This document shows positions 11,725 through 25,307 of a DNA stretch of 64,000 nucleotides, in pieces. A program made the translations under genes and the position numbers. The notes under the pieces were generated by a model. It saw nothing but the letters and a program-made list of their open reading frames with translations, made no database searches and had not been told where the DNA came from. The first letter of the stretch is position 1. The number at the start of each line of letters is the position of its first letter. Source of the DNA: Ifrita kowaldi (taxonomy: Eukaryota > Chordata > Aves > Passeriformes > Cinclosomatidae); assembly GCA_013398055.1 (NCBI GenBank), contig VZRS01014475.1, positions 392,268 to 456,267 of the forward strand, in the 5' to 3' direction.

Positions 11725-14700
11725 GTATGTTCAAGAAGGAGGCCCTATACATGGTGCATAGTGGGAGACGTAGTTTAATCTGAGAGGCCAAGCCAAATCC
11801 AATTTTAAAATTCTCAAGGGATGAAAATATAGCATTCCAGATGAAAGCTCCTTGGGTTCTAACCTAAAAAATACTGCTCTATAGGGATGATAAACAATTT
11901 GTCAGGAACATTTGATAAAAGATGAGTGCTTGTTGGGAAAATGAAATAAACTCCTTTTTTCTTTCTGGATGGCAGCCTTGTGAACCCAGCCCAAGAAAGT
12001 CAGAACAAGTCCCCTCTGATTACTTCATTCATCATTTGTAAAGAAGAACTGCAACTATGGGACAGTTGGTTAGCCTGCAGGTAATTCCCAAACTAGAGGA
12101 GAATCCAGCTCTCTCTCTAATATAGCTGTGTCGGCTTTGGTACCAGGTTTTATCAGTAAAATAAACAGACACAACTGAATTGAACATGGATTCAATTGGC
12201 ACTGAACTCTTAAAAAGTTCAGTTGTGCATCTGAAATACTGAAATTGAGATTGCATCTCTCTTTTAAATACACACATTGAAAATGAAGTTGTAATTTGAG
12301 AAGATAACATTTTTATATAGTCACTTTTCTGGCTCTGGCTATCGGTAGCTTTAAAAGTATTTTATAAATAAAGGGATGCAGTGTATTACAACATACAATA
12401 GTACATTTGGGACATGTAACACAAGCCTTAATGAAAGTTCATGAGAATTTAACATGCAGAAGTTATTTTTAATTCACAGTATCTTATCTGTTTTCAGGTT
12501 TTTTGAATTACAAAATGCAATTGGGATGTCTTATGTACTAATTCTTCACCAAATTTAATTTGTTTCCATATTAAAGGCATTTTCTAGTTACATTGACATG
12601 AAAAGCATCTGAAACCATTACATTTTGTTATATTTTTAACTTTAAAACCTTCATAATGTTGCCAAGAGTGGTTTTTTTCCAAATTCTGAGAAAATTATTT
12701 ATCTCTGGGACGAAAGCTACCACAATAAACCTATCTTTTTTTGGTTTTTTTTTCCTGGCCTGAGGGGTTGATAATAATTTTGAATTAAACTCCCCATGTA
12801 ACTGGGTGCTCTAATGAATGGAGGCTTGGGGTCAGAGATCCCCGTTTGATAATTGGATCCTGCTGAAGCAGGAGCAAGTGGTTACACAAAGCAGCAGCTG
12901 CTGGGCTGGACACGGTGTGTTGGTGGGATGGAGGCTCCTTCTGTAGGTCCTGAGAGAGGTAAATCCCTAAGGAAGGACCATGGTCTCCCCTTGGGCAGAG
13001 CAACGTTTTGTTGCTACAGTTTCTACATGTCGTCTGTTTTTTCGGAAGAGCAGTATGACTGGGTCCAGGACACACATGGTGATGGCGGTGAACGTGGGTG
13101 AAAGGTGTGCTACTGTCATGAACAAGACTGAATGGAGATGGGCATCAAGGGGAAGCTATGAAAGCACATGGAAAAGCAGAAGCATTGAGGGAAAGAGGAG
13201 CATAGATGGTATCCAGTGGGACCTGTCCTAATAGTGACTCTTCTCTCAATATGAAATATGAAAGAGTGGTGATGGAAAAACTCTTGAGTGCCCGACAGAT
13301 GTCTCAGGCAAGTTTGCAGAGCCAGACCTGAGCTCTTTTCTTGTATCTCTAAAATAAAACCCCACTAAGACCCCAGCCTGCCAGTAGCCAACCAGGTTGT
13401 TATCCATTGGTGAGTTGTGCAGCAGCAGTTGATTTCTGCAGTTGCTGGTGCAACGTGTGAAAGGGCAGTGCCTGGCTTTAGAGAAGATGAAGTTGCACAG
13501 ACTGTGGAGATAATTGGAGTTGTGTTGTCTGGTGCTTCACATCATGTAGCTAATGGTTGATGTCAGGTCACTCTGGTTATATTGCTCCCATTTCACCCTG
13601 TTCCTCAGTCTGACCCTTGTTTAAAGAAAAGATAATTTATTTGGAAGGCTTGAGTCATGCTTTTCCCCTTCTCCCACTTGTTTAGCAGAGTGTATGCAAT
13701 ACCCGGGAGGGAACAGACGAAGACAAGGGAGAGAACTGGCTGTAACAAATGAGCACATCCTCACGGCACACTTTGGCAGCACAGACCTTGGGAGATTTCT
13801 GATCATGCCTTCTTCTGACTTGCTCAAGATGGAAGGGCGTGAAAGGGACATTGGGTTCCTGGACAAACATGGAGAGAAAACGATAAGGAGCACACCCTCT
13901 GTCAGGAGAGCCATTGCTGTGTGAGAATGCAGCAGAGGCTCATGAAAGGTCATGTTGTGCTACATAGGTGTAGATGAGAGAGGGCTTTGACCCTTGCTTT
14001 AGAATGAGTACACATGTGCATGCTCTGGATCAGGGAGCATTTTTTTGCCCTGCTGGCTAACAAGGCATGTGCTACAGGGTCCTTACCGAAAAGGCAGGGA
14101 GGCATATGTGCCCACCAACAGGCAAGTTCAAATTGTCTCCTCCTTAGTTGCTCAAAAATAGTTCAAAAATAGATGCCTTAAATGCTGTTACTCCAGCAGG
14201 ATTACTCAATACTGAATTTAGCTTTTGGATTCTCTCCATGGCCACAGTCTTCATTTTAACTCCTCATGAGAGAATGCCACATGGCTGCTTTTCCATCTGA
14301 TTTTGGTGAGGAAAGAAAAATCTTTTGCAGAAGCTGGGACAAACGGGTAGTATTCAAGATTTTTCACGTCATGTTTCCTTCAAAGAAGGCAGGGGAAGTG
14401 CATAATTATTTGGAAATTAATTTGGCAGGCTCTTCCCAGTGCTAGGCTGTTTAATGCATCAGCCTGTCACGCTTAAACAGTTTAGGGCTCACTTACTGTT
14501 TTTGATTACACCTGAGATGGTTCACAGAAGTTGTTTTTACAGGGCCTAGCTTTCTGCTACTAAACTGCCTGATTTTTTTTTTCTAATGAAAAGATTAAAC
14601 CCTAGTAAAACAATTTTTCAAAATCTTCAAGCCTGCAGATATTCCTAACAGGGTAAGCATTTGCTCTCCTTCCCCTGCCTGTTGGGAGGAGCCCAGTGTG

Positions 14701-15204
14701 TTCAAATGGTATGTTTAACACTATTTCAGATTGCAACCTTTTTAGAAAGGAGATGCAAAGTAGTGTTGTACAGATTCTAGTCTTATTCAAATTAGTCCTA
14801 AAATACTTGGAGTAACAATGCATAATCAGCAAACTGTTAAATACGATAGGTCCTACTATTTTCTGTTGAATTTTCTCCAACTAGGGGAAGAGCACTGTGT
14901 GTTTTTTGGCAGTAGCTTTTCTGGAAAATGAAATAAGTGGAACTCTTCTCACAGAGAAGGGGATGGGGAATGGTTTCAAGACCTCAGATTTTGTAATGCA
15001 GTTCTTTAAGAAACTGGCAGTGAATGAATACCTATGCTTGTTTTGACAACAGCAAGATTTTGTAAGTTTTCTGTTATTTAAGGTCTAATATCCCACTGAA
15101 GTTAAAGTTGAAATGAGCTTCTCAGCCCGTGGCATAGAGTGTTTATCAAAAAAACCTCGTGTAGTCTGCAGCTGTCTATAGTCAATTGTCTCTTTCTTCT
15201 CCAG

Positions 15205-15342
15205 CCTTTTTTAGACCCCAGGAGCCAGGGACATAAGAATTCTGACGTTCTGGAGATGTTGGTTTTAGCATCACTTAAATATGACAGAGATTCACTGCAG
15301 TTGTCTACTTTATTTGAAAAAATGCTCATGAATTATAATTAA
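15205..15342 (+). CDS. Possible terminal exon (unrecognised)
   Basis: A long pyrimidine tract ending TTCTTCTCCAG precedes 45 open codons closed by TAA at 15340-15342. The peptide begins PFLDPRSQGHKNSDVLEMLV and ends LSTLFEKMLMNYN. It has balanced, helical-looking composition but no family I recognise. No AATAAA signal is obvious directly after the stop. It may be chance. Confidence 0.15.
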   Translation, partial: PFLDPRSQGHKNSDVLEMLVLASLKYDRDSLQLSTLFEKMLMNYN

Positions 15343-18300
15343 AAGCATTCTGCAATACTGTGAGCTAAAAAAGCACCAGGTTGCTTAGGTGGGTTATTAT
15401 ACAGTACAGAGCTTGTTTTGAAAAGATTTAATATGTGAGCCTGCTGAATGTTTGAGCATATTCAGCAACACACATACACAATGCTGCTATTTTTATTAAT
15501 AGAAAGTTCACTTGGCAAAACACACACCAGTGTTACCTTTCCGACACAGATTTAGGCATCTTTGAAACCTCCTTTCAGGGTTTCGTGTCTGCTGTGTACA
15601 TAAGATGAAGAGCCAGATTACAGAAAAAGTCACTGATAGATATCTTTCCAGGGATCTTGGCAAGAGTCACTGCTATCACCAATACTGTTTCTGATACCAC
15701 TTGCATCCATTGCCACAACCTGTCAAAACAGGTGTATTTATAGGCCTTGAGGGACTGAAACAAGATATCAAACATTTGCATAGCATTTTCCATCAAGTTC
15801 CCAAGGACTGAGACTCAAAGGATTTTGATATGTTTCCAGGGATTACTTAGCTGTGCTGGATATTTCTATGTTCTCTTCAGCAATCAATGTCCTGCTTCTG
15901 TACTAGGTCTTAGAAAAAAAATGTTCTCTCTTCTACCAAGGGAATCATCAACAAAATGCTGGCTGGCTGCAGAAAAACTCACAAAAATATTTAAATTCAC
16001 ATTAGAGAAAAGTGGGATGAGAGCTCACTTAACACTGCAGATGAAGTTAAATTAGGAAGTAGTGCACGAGTGTGATTCATTAGAACTACTTTGCTTAAAA
16101 TGTTTGTGCCTTGTGCTAAGATATGCTTTCGTGCTCTGTCTTGGCAGCAATTAAGCTCTAGGGTACGAGAGGCTGCCTACTCCTTGTAATGGCTTGGAAT
16201 AGTTAATGGTGTTGAGTTCTGGAAGAGGAAGAATCCCACTAATTATGCAATCCTCCTGGCAGTAGGGTTTGGCAGGACGTCCTCACAGTGAACCTACGCT
16301 GGGTGTGCCGCCCTTTGTAGAGTGTGATGCACAGCTTCATGTGCCTCAGGCTGCAAGAAATAATAATTTTCAGCAGGGTGAGGGAACTTTAGTGCATAAC
16401 TTTTCAGGGCTAGCATGACAATCGTGCCTTTTTAGGAGATTTATGTTTACTGTAGTGCAGCATCCCACTTTTCCAAAAATTTTCAGCGGTGATGGTGGTG
16501 AGTGATAAGAAGACAGTAAAGTGAGTTGAGTTAATGAATGTAGTCCTAAGACTATAAAGGATTTCTTTAAAGGTGAAGTGCACAGGAAAGGAATATTTTT
16601 CACTTTGTTTTAAAGAGAGAGATTAATGCAAGTTCAGGAAGGGAGTATTCGGTTGCATCGATATGTGAAGAAGGTGCCTCTTTTGGCATAGTCCCAGATG
16701 GAAATAGTGGATCATGATAACAGCATTTCAATTCATAGTTTGTCAGGACATTATTAAGTGGCAATTAAAGTGAATCAAGTGTTCCAACACACAGGTTGCT
16801 GAGGGCCAGCAGATGATAAAACCAAGATTAAAGAATGGCCTCAATGCAGATCTGCGTTGTCTATGGAATGGCCGTGACAATACAAGTAACTTAATCCTGT
16901 TTGTTGTTACTCCCATAAACTCCTATTCTCAAGAAAGATGCATGAACAGCTCTTTTACTGCTGTGAATAGGGAATTGTAGTCTCCTTCCATTCCTCATAT
17001 CAAATGATTAGCTTGCAACCTTGTTCATATTTGCTCCGAGAGAAGAATGATCAAAAGTTTTCTGCTGGCTACAAGCCCTCTACCCTTTGGAAATGTTCTT
17101 TTGACTGTGAACAATTTTTTTGGGTGTCGTTTATAAATAGTAGGAAAAATTTCCAGTGAGGGAAGTTCTGGTTGTATGCGCGAGCACTGAAAGGTGCTTT
17201 CCACCAGGAGTGTGTACTCTTGCACAAAATCTGGGAGAAGACTGGGACACTGTGCCCAGAGCTGGTGTATTGTGCCAGCCGTAGCTCCAGCACCAAAACT
17301 ATTTGATTTGGCTGGTAGTACTGAGACTTCACGTCCCTTCCCATCCACCCCCTTTTTAAACTTGCTCTCCTGTGTACTGTCTTGTACCTTTGTCCAGCAG
17401 CTACCTGGCTTTCTTTTTTTTCCTATGTGTTTTCTTAATTCCAGGCCTTTTAGTTCAGTGTAACCTTGTGAAAAATGACAAAATTATTTCTTCTGGGGAG
17501 TTTGCTTCTCCCAAGGATGATGATTTTTATATCATCTGAAGGATGAAGATTTTGCATTTTCTTTGTTCACTTGGCCAGACAGATCTTCTGTTCGAACAAA
17601 TCTTGAAAAACTAATAAAAATACAAAATAAATACACCTTTTTTCTCTTTTTGATAGGCCCTCATTTTTGCATTTCTCCTTGTAGGCTGCAAGTAGTAAGA
17701 GAGAACTCTGGCTAACTGGGTTTTCAGTAGAAGAAGGAAAATTGATTTGCACTGTGTAGCTAGCTGATGATTTTTTCTTTTATATTATTGGAAATATCAA
17801 GGGTTCGGGGAATATTCACTGTGTCAGCAGCCTTGTGTCTAATGAGGTTGTTTGGACTCTGCTCTCTGAGCCAGAGTAAAATCTTTGAAACATGTTAGTC
17901 ACAATTTAACTGAAAGTGGGGGAGGTTTTTAACAGTGAGCTTTAAGTAAACTGCATCTTTTTGAATTTCCTGGGCAGCTGCCTTTCTCTCTTTGATGTAC
18001 TGTGCCTGGTGATGCTGTTAATGAAATGCATAATTATGTGTTATATAATAAAACAGAGCTAACATGAAGGTGCCTAATAGATTATAATGATGTGGAGGCC
18101 TGAGAAACTAAAGACTACCGGGGGTTGTTGAAAGTTCCTCTGGTGACAAAGATGATGTCTAAAGAGGTTTGAATAACTGTGCTGATAAATTAATTGTGGT
18201 CTCTCTGTGTGTAAACAACATTTTTCAGGATTTTGTATATAGAGAGATTATTGGAAAGAAAAATAGGTACAATTTACTGGGCTGCTGATGTATGAAGTGT

Positions 18301-18898
18301 CAGCGCCGAGTGCTTCCAGTGCCTATTAGAGCTGCTGGCTTTGCATAGACGGGTGCCCTAGGCAAAGACATTTTTGGCACAGCCTGCCTCACCCGTAGGA
18401 TCAAAAGGAACAAAAAAAAAATAAAAATCTGGCAGTACGTACAGAGAGTAAATTGCATCCTAAAGAGCAGCCCCTAGAATGCAGTCTTGGAGTGAATATT
18501 GATAAATGAAACATCACGTTTTATGGCTGAAGGGTTGTAGGCGTTTGGTGTAGGTGACTGCCCTCAGCTTCCCTCCTTCCTTTCTCTGCTGCTGTCACCT
18601 GTATTTTCTCTCTCCCTCTGTAATACTCTATATAATACTCTTGTTCGTTTCTGAGAATCTTTAGGAACTGGTTTGTACACACAGATATTTTTAAAGGAGA
18701 AGCTGTATAAGCTTCCAGCCCTGGACCACATGGGCTCCTGAAGGTGCTGGGCTGTGGCTGGGCTTGCTTGGCTGCTGCTCTGGGCTCACAAGGGCCTGTC
18801 TGCTGGGAGAATTAGCATGCAGGGAGCTCCAGGATGGATTTACAGCCTGCTAGTTACTTGGCACTAATTCCCTTGGGTGGGTGATTCTGGTACCTACT

Positions 18899-18950
18899 AA
18901 GAGTGCTTTTGTGCAGGTTAGCTTCAAGAGTGCTTTTGTGTGAGTTAGGT
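18899..18950. repeat. 27-bp tandem duplication
   Basis: Two neighbouring units starting AAGAGTGCTTTTGTG at 18899 and 18926, each followed by a GGTTAG/AGTTAG variant. A small local slippage-type duplication. Confidence 0.8.
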
Positions 18951-21900
18951 GGGCTCCTTTCTGAAGGTGAAATAGGCTATTTTTCACTTCCCAAGCACCA
19001 AGGGTACCCAAATGGGCAGTTAGTGCAGAGTAGCTAATATGCAGTAAATTCACACCCAAGCTCACTGAGCATGAACTTCCTCATGCAGCCGAATCCCGAG
19101 GCTCTGCACTTTGTCTCTCTCAGCAGGGAGCAGATGGCCCTTCTCTAAACAGGGAATACCAATAAAGCCTCATGAAGAGCACAGATATGTGTGCGTGTAG
19201 GTTCGTGCCTGTCCATGTGTTTCTATGAGGTCACTTGAAGCTATCACAGTTCTTCATTAACTTCTGCTTCCGTGATTTCTGTTAAGATACCCTAAAGGGA
19301 GCTTTGCTGCTGAATTGCCATCATCCTTGTCATTAATAGACTGGGGTTTTAGCTGCAGGTTTTTCTTCCTTCTTCTTCAGCGCTAAGACAGCATTACTTT
19401 TTCTTTTTATTATATGAATGACAGCATCTTTTTTATGTGAATCTTTCTTTGTTGCAATTCCCTTTCCCAGAATTTATTTGAACTATCAATTAATGGTTTT
19501 CTCTGGGTCTCTAAGTACTTGGATGTAAAATCAAGTCGACTTTTAGATAAGACTTTGCTTTAGGCTGGGGTTCATAAATAATCCGTAATCTGTAATTAGT
19601 GTACAACTTCACTTTATCTTAAGATCACATAATGGGTTAAATTTTCATGCACAGTTTTCTTGAAATTTTATAAATGATTTTATCTGTTTTTTATGCTTAT
19701 GCTTCAGATGTATAATTGATTTCTAAGTCATCTGCACATTTTCTTTATGCTTTTGCCGCAGTATTGCCTATTTCCAAGAAAATTTTGTATCACAGAAATT
19801 GCCTCTCCAGTTTCCATCTACATACAGTGAGGGTTCAGCACAACTCCACCAGCACTATTGTGGCCAAAGTTTAAATTTACTTACATACAAAAGATATTGC
19901 TCAAAATGCTTTTAACATGTCTTTTTAAAAATGACCTCAGCCATCCAAGCCTGCCAAAGATAAACAGCATTTCTGCTCGACAGGCATTAACCCTTGGAGG
20001 AAGTGAAGTCCAACACTGAACGCAGAGGCACTTGCTCTGAGCATTCAGTGTGCTGTTGTAGAGAGGGGCCATCCTCCCTCCAGATCCCAGCACTCAGGAA
20101 GGCTGCAGGGCTGGGGAAAATCAGCACAAACCTCAGAGTTTCTCAGTCACAGATGTAAAATGCTGGCTGAATGTTTCCGACAATGAAGGATGAGGGTCTG
20201 TGCCAGGTCAGCTTGACTGAGGATAGAAGGGTAGGAGGAAGGGATAAAATGGGATGAAAAACAAGAAGAGGCAACTGGAAAGCCAGGCTCTGGTTCTTGC
20301 TGTTCTGCAGATATTCTGTATAGGTTAAAACAATCACTTGAAAGTATTTTTTAGAGTTTAGGTTTCAAGAGTTTTTATATTTAGAGTTTCAGAGTGCTTT
20401 TATAGCTTTTTATAGTAATTTTTACTGTTGGTTTTATTCCAGAAGAGTTCCCTGTAGCAAGATACTTAAGAAAACCTTAAAAGGAATCCACAGTAAAGGA
20501 GTATCCATCTGTGTGAATGAGTTGCAGCAGATACGATGAAGCAATTCTTAAAATCCCACAGTTGCTGTTTTCCTTTCAACTGACATGTTCCTGTTTTTAA
20601 ATAAAACAGTTGAATGCTAGGTTTAAAGAGACATTCAAAGAATGCTGTGGTGTTATTAGAAACCCCTGGCTATCTCCAAGCAGAAAGGACAGTTGCATGA
20701 CTCTGTTGCATGTGGTTGACTATGCCATATGGGTCCCTTGTTGGGACGTGCTGTAAACCACGTCAGTCATCCTGAATGGTATCTTTTTAAACCCAGAACA
20801 GAGACAGAAGGACAGTGAAAATTTAAGTCTGGATAAATTTCCTACAGTTTATCATGCAGAAATGTGCTTATTGGCATTCTTTGAATGTAGATATTTGGAG
20901 TACTTAACAATCTCTAACTGATGAGGTCTATTAAATGGCCATGTTCTGTAATTCACTTTGTCTGAATCGGAGAAAAGTTTTTGGGTAAAAGCCTCTTAGT
21001 GTTATGAGGAAAGGTTGCATATTTAGTCCCCAGGTAATTGCTAATGAATATACCTGTTTAAAAGGATGCAGTGATAGGGGAAATAGTGGGATGTGAAAGG
21101 AGAGAGCAGTTTTTACTAAAGAGTCTTAGTAAGGTATCGTAAGGAGAATATTTCTGTGCAGTGGTTTTCACCATGAAAAATATTTCACTTCACTGTGACC
21201 TGGGTCTAAACAACATTAATTACATTCCCATGACTCTCTATTTTGTGTCGGAGGATTCACTCTTAATCCTTTATTCAAAGGCAGTTGTACTGGTGTGCCT
21301 TGAGTCACTTCCACCACAGGTGTTACACATTTGCAGTAGCAGGGCAGGTGAACTCAGTCTACCTTTGTGCTTAGTCATAGTGGTTGTATGCAACCATGGA
21401 GGTAAAACCAATTAGCTCAAGGGTAATAAAGTATTAAAACATACTACATGCTTCACCACTCATCTGACCATACCCTCACTACACAGGGAGAAAGGACAAG
21501 CATACTCAGGAAAGATGTTTTGGGTAAGATACCATCCTTTGTGCGTATGATTTTCTACAACCAGCACTTCATGCCAGTTCATAGGTTTGTGATTGTGGGG
21601 ACAGGGACACCTGCACCATGCCTTGTACTGCTGAACATTGTTCTGCATGGTAACTGATGTTCCTGCTGCTTGATCTCCTGAGCTGGACTTCTGTTGGAAG
21701 CTGCTTCATCCCTTTTCTGACATCCTTAGGGACAGTGTTTGTATAAAGGAGCTTGTTCTGTCAGGAAGCAGAAGTATGGGAAAACTATTTTATATCTCCT
21801 GAGCTCAGCAAGTAAGAAAAAATATTTGGATTTGTTTGCATTTTTTAATATTTGTCACAATGCCAAGCTGTTTTAAGCAATCTGGCTACTTCATCTCTAC

Positions 21901-22982
21901 TTACTGTCCTCTTCTGCATCAGAATTATCACAAGCCACCTGAAATATGGGAATCAGATGTGACTTTTAATGTAAGTGTCATGCTTCAGGCTGACAGGGGT
22001 GGGAGGGGGAACTGTCACTGCATCAGCCAAGACTCTCTGGTGGAAGTGTTGATTGATAACCTATCCCTGGGAAAGGAGAGAGAGCACCTTTCTGCCTTCA
22101 GTGGACTGAATTCCATTCCATTCCCTTGTGAAAGAAGTAGGTAGTCCTGTGCAACCATTGTCTTCATCACCAGGTATATGAAAAAGATGCAAAGTCCTTT
22201 GTTCTATTTTTTCCTTAGGTAGAGTTCACAAATGATGTCCAGTTCTCCCCACAGGTAGTGCTGGCTGTCATGCTGGCCAAGATGGTTGGTGACTTGTTAA
22301 ACATCTCCCTGTAGGGCTCCCTCATGAAGCTGAAATGCATTCCCTGCTTGGATGTGGAGCCTTTTGTTCATTCCAGGAGAAAATGGTGAGGTGTCTCACG
22401 TTGCTGATCCGTAATTTTTCTGTGTCGTGTTCTTCGCAGAGGCTGGTTCTCTGGGTTCTCTGAGACCTGGAGCTTAGAGAGAAAAAGGGGAAAATGGAGA
22501 CCCTGCTCCTGAACAAGGTCCCCATGGTGTGATGTGCTGTACAAACAGAACGAAAGAGACTCCCTTTCTCTTCAGGTTTATGGTAGGATCTGAATTGCCA
22601 CTGCCAAGAGCTTCCTGAGAGCAGTAAATGCCCCATAATGCCCAGCTGGATGCTGTTTGTCAGTGGTCCAGTGGAGAATCCAGTGGAGGTTTTCACAGAC
22701 AGTTGTCACTGTTTCTTGTGAGCAAAAGCCATAGAAGAGAGGAACAACATGAGAGTACAGTGGAGTTTGGTTTGGATGACTGATCTGGGCTGCCTGTATG
22801 CTGGGTACCATAAGATGTTCACTTACAGGTGGTGATTCCTGCTGTCCAAGCCAGCAATTTAAGGGAGATAAGAATTGTTTTCTGGAAGTGTCTGCATTAT
22901 TAACTAAAGACTAAGTGGAAAAAGGTTACATCCTTTATTTTTCAATCTACATTAATCTAACCTGTCCTGTGTGTCTTTCCAG

Positions 22983-23032
22983 GGTGTGAACCAGTATCCA
23001 AAGCTTCATTTTTTTCATGGCATTTATGACAG
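22983..23032 (+). CDS. Candidate 50-bp internal exon (unrecognised)
   Basis: The acceptor GTGTGTCTTTCCAG ends at 22982, and the donor GACAG|GTAATA starts at 23033. Read from the first base, the exon encodes GVNQYPKLHFFHGIYD plus two bases. The composition is plausible for a structured protein. Other frames are also short, and a 50-bp length would shift phase. It lies 380 bp before the duplicated block. The family is unknown and the strand fits the stronger candidate exon at 54854, but nothing in the sequence links the two. Confidence 0.25.
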
Positions 23033-23678
23033 GTAATAAGAACCATTTCCTCTCCTAGGTGTAGGTGCTGGGTCTGTATTTATCTCCAGGTAGTGAGAAC
23101 TCTGTACTACTGTCTTCTATAAAATAATTAGCAGAAATGCTGATTCTTTGAGATGTTCTCTAGGAATTAATTAGGTAATGTGGTGAAGAAATAGAAAGAA
23201 AAATGAATAAATTTATTTTCCATAGAAAGGCTTTTTGTTTTCCTTAAAGGCACATTAGGGTAGCATACATCCACAGCCAAAGCTATTTGCAGGGCACTTC
23301 AATTTTCTCCCAGTATTGAGGTCTACTGGACAATCTTTTAGCTTCAAATGACCCTCTAGAAGAATAAAATGTTGGTGACTCACTCTGTCCACGCTTTCTT
23401 CCAAGTGTAGCCATGTCTGAAAGGTTTTAACAAGCACATAGAACGCTGGGTATAATCTAACTGTATTTATCATGAGAGGAAAAATTGCCAGCAATGCAGT
23501 AGGAGGAAATAAAAACAATCTGTGACATTATGGATGACTTCTATATGTACCATGGCAGATAAAACAGAGGGGAAGAAGCCATAAAGTTTCCCATGGTATT
23601 CCAATTAGATGACAAGCCCATGGAAAGAATTATAACTGCTTTCCTGGTTCAGAGTGAGGTCCTATTCACTTGAAGGAC

Positions 23679-23711
23679 ATATATATATACACACATTTAT
23701 ATATATATAAA
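23679..23711. repeat. (TA/CA)n microsatellite, copy 1
   Basis: Alternating AT, then ACACAC, then AT tract. An identical-length copy occurs at 25571-25603 inside the second duplicated block, which argues for very recent or artefactual duplication. Confidence 0.9.
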
Positions 23712-23915
23712 ATTTCATTTTCCTCCCACTCCTTTTTTTCTCTCCAAGCACATTAAAGAAAGTTTCTGGACAACCTGATCACAGACTATACCAATACTCT
23801 AAAGCAAAATACATGGCATCACAACTTGGTAAGGATTTTATAGCCAGACACTTTACAGACTGCCAAGTTTTAGCCTAAATCCTCTTCGACGTAGTCTGAA
23901 TAGACTGATATATAT

Positions 23916-24875
23916 CTGAAGCAGCAGATGTAGTTGCTAAGCTTCTCTCCATCATATTTAAAATGTCATGACAGTTAGCTGAAGTCTTCAGTGACTGGAA
24001 AAAGGGAAACTTCACACCCATTTTTTAAGAAGAGTATAATGGCAGACCCCAGCAACTATCATAGATAGTGAGATTGTAACCTCAGCAGGTTTGTGGATGA
24101 CAAAAAGCTGAGTAGTGCCGTTCATCTGCCTCAGGGAAAGGATGCCATCCATAGGGACCTTGAGAGCTTTGAGGAGTGGGCCATTTTGAACCTCATGAAG
24201 CTCAATAAGGTCCTGCACCTGCACTGGGGCAATCTCTGGCACCAGTACAGACAAGGTAATCAATGGACTGAGAGCAGCCCTGCAGACTTGGGGATATTGG
24301 CCGACAAAATATTAGATATGAGCTGGCAATGTGTAATTGCAGCCCAGAAAGCCAATTGTATCCTGGGCTGTGTAAAAAGAAGTGTGACCAGCAGGTTTAC
24401 TCTGCTCTTGTGACACCCTCTGGCACACTGCATCCAGCTCTGGAATCCTCAGTACATGGATCTCTTGGAGCAGGGCCAGAGAAGGTCCACAAAAACAATC
24501 AGATGGCTGGAACACCTCTCCTGTGAAGAAAGAATGAAGGAGTTGTGGTTGTTCAGCTTGGAAAAACGAAGGCTCTGGGGACACCTTGTTGCAGCTTTTC
24601 CTATGAGCTTAAAGGGGCTAATAGGAAAGATTTTATCACGGCCTGTAGCGACACGATAAGGGTCAACAGTTTTAAACTGAAAGAGAATAGGTTTAGATTG
24701 GACATAAGGAAGGCATTTATTATGATGAAAGTGCCTCCCTGGCAGTGCTCAAGACCAGGTTGGATGGAGCAACCTGGTCTGGTGGAAGGTGTCCCTGCCC
24801 ATGGCAGGAGTTGGAACTAGCTGACCTTTAAGGGCCCTTCTAGCCCAAACCATTCTATAAGTATGTGATTCTATG
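23916..24875 (+). mobile_element. CR1 LINE fragment with internal deletion, copy 1
   Basis: Plus-strand CR1. The first part (about 23916-24050) encodes EAADVVAKLLSIIF and, after a stop, SDWKKGNFTPIF, which belongs upstream of the palm domain. The sequence then jumps to FVDDKKLSS (normally FADDTKL, the catalytic DD motif), so several hundred bases of the reverse transcriptase core are missing. It continues through LNLMKLNKVLHL, AAQKANCILGC and KRSVTSR to LFSLEKRRLWG, and ends with the 3' UTR (GGTGTCCCTGCCC, CCATTCTATAAG, GATTCTATG). Stops and frameshifts make it non-functional. Confidence 0.93.
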
Positions 24876-25306
24876 TCCCTGGTCTCTCCAGCATACTTCC
24901 TGGATGCTCTGTTACCTTGTTATCCTCTCAAACAAATGAAGCTTCACCATTCAGCCACCTTAGACCTCTGGGATTTGGACTGATCCCCTGCTCTCTTACA
25001 CCCTGGGCGTCCTAAACCCTGAATAGTGACTCAAGGGATCTCTGGTCTGCCTCTTGAAGTAAAAAATACAATAATTGAAACAAATTATGAGGCCTAACAT
25101 GCTGTCTTTGTAAGAAGTCCAAGCCCTAGAGCTTGTTACTTCACCTAGCATGGGAAATAAACAGATTAAGACAAGACAGTAAAAAACAAATTAGTCTCTT
25201 TACATGTTACCTTATCTCTTTCCTCCTTACTTCTGAGCATCCTTGAAACTCCAGCAGAAGTTCTTGAGCAGAAATTCTACAGAAAGGTGTCTGACCGTGA
25301 ATTTTT

Positions 25307-25307
25307 N
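25307..25307. other. Single ambiguous base N (assembly join)
   Basis: The only N I noticed. It sits precisely between the end of duplicated copy 1 and the start of copy 2, as a scaffold join or gap-filling scar would. Confidence 0.95.

Larger units (their letters stand above)
10739..23415. other. Non-coding stretch with a few exon-like ORFs
   Basis: Long AT-rich region without recognised repeats apart from those listed separately. Exon-like segments with good splice sites are listed at 11683, 15205 and 22983. ORFs near 12850-13231 and 13694-13924 look like chance: no domain, no matching splice sites. No CR1 end is visible. Confidence 0.55.
23416..25306. repeat. Near-identical duplication, copy 1 (1,891 bp)
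   Basis: From TCTGAAAGG at 23416 to GAATTTTT at 25306, this segment repeats at a constant offset of +1,892. I found four differences: A24033 to G25925, C24043 to T25935, T24746 to C26638, and A25083 to C26975. That is about 0.2%. It contains a CR1 copy in its middle plus unique flanks on both sides. The copy ends exactly at the single N. The most likely explanation is an unmerged overlap between two contigs or haplotypes, not a biological tandem duplication. Confidence 0.95.
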
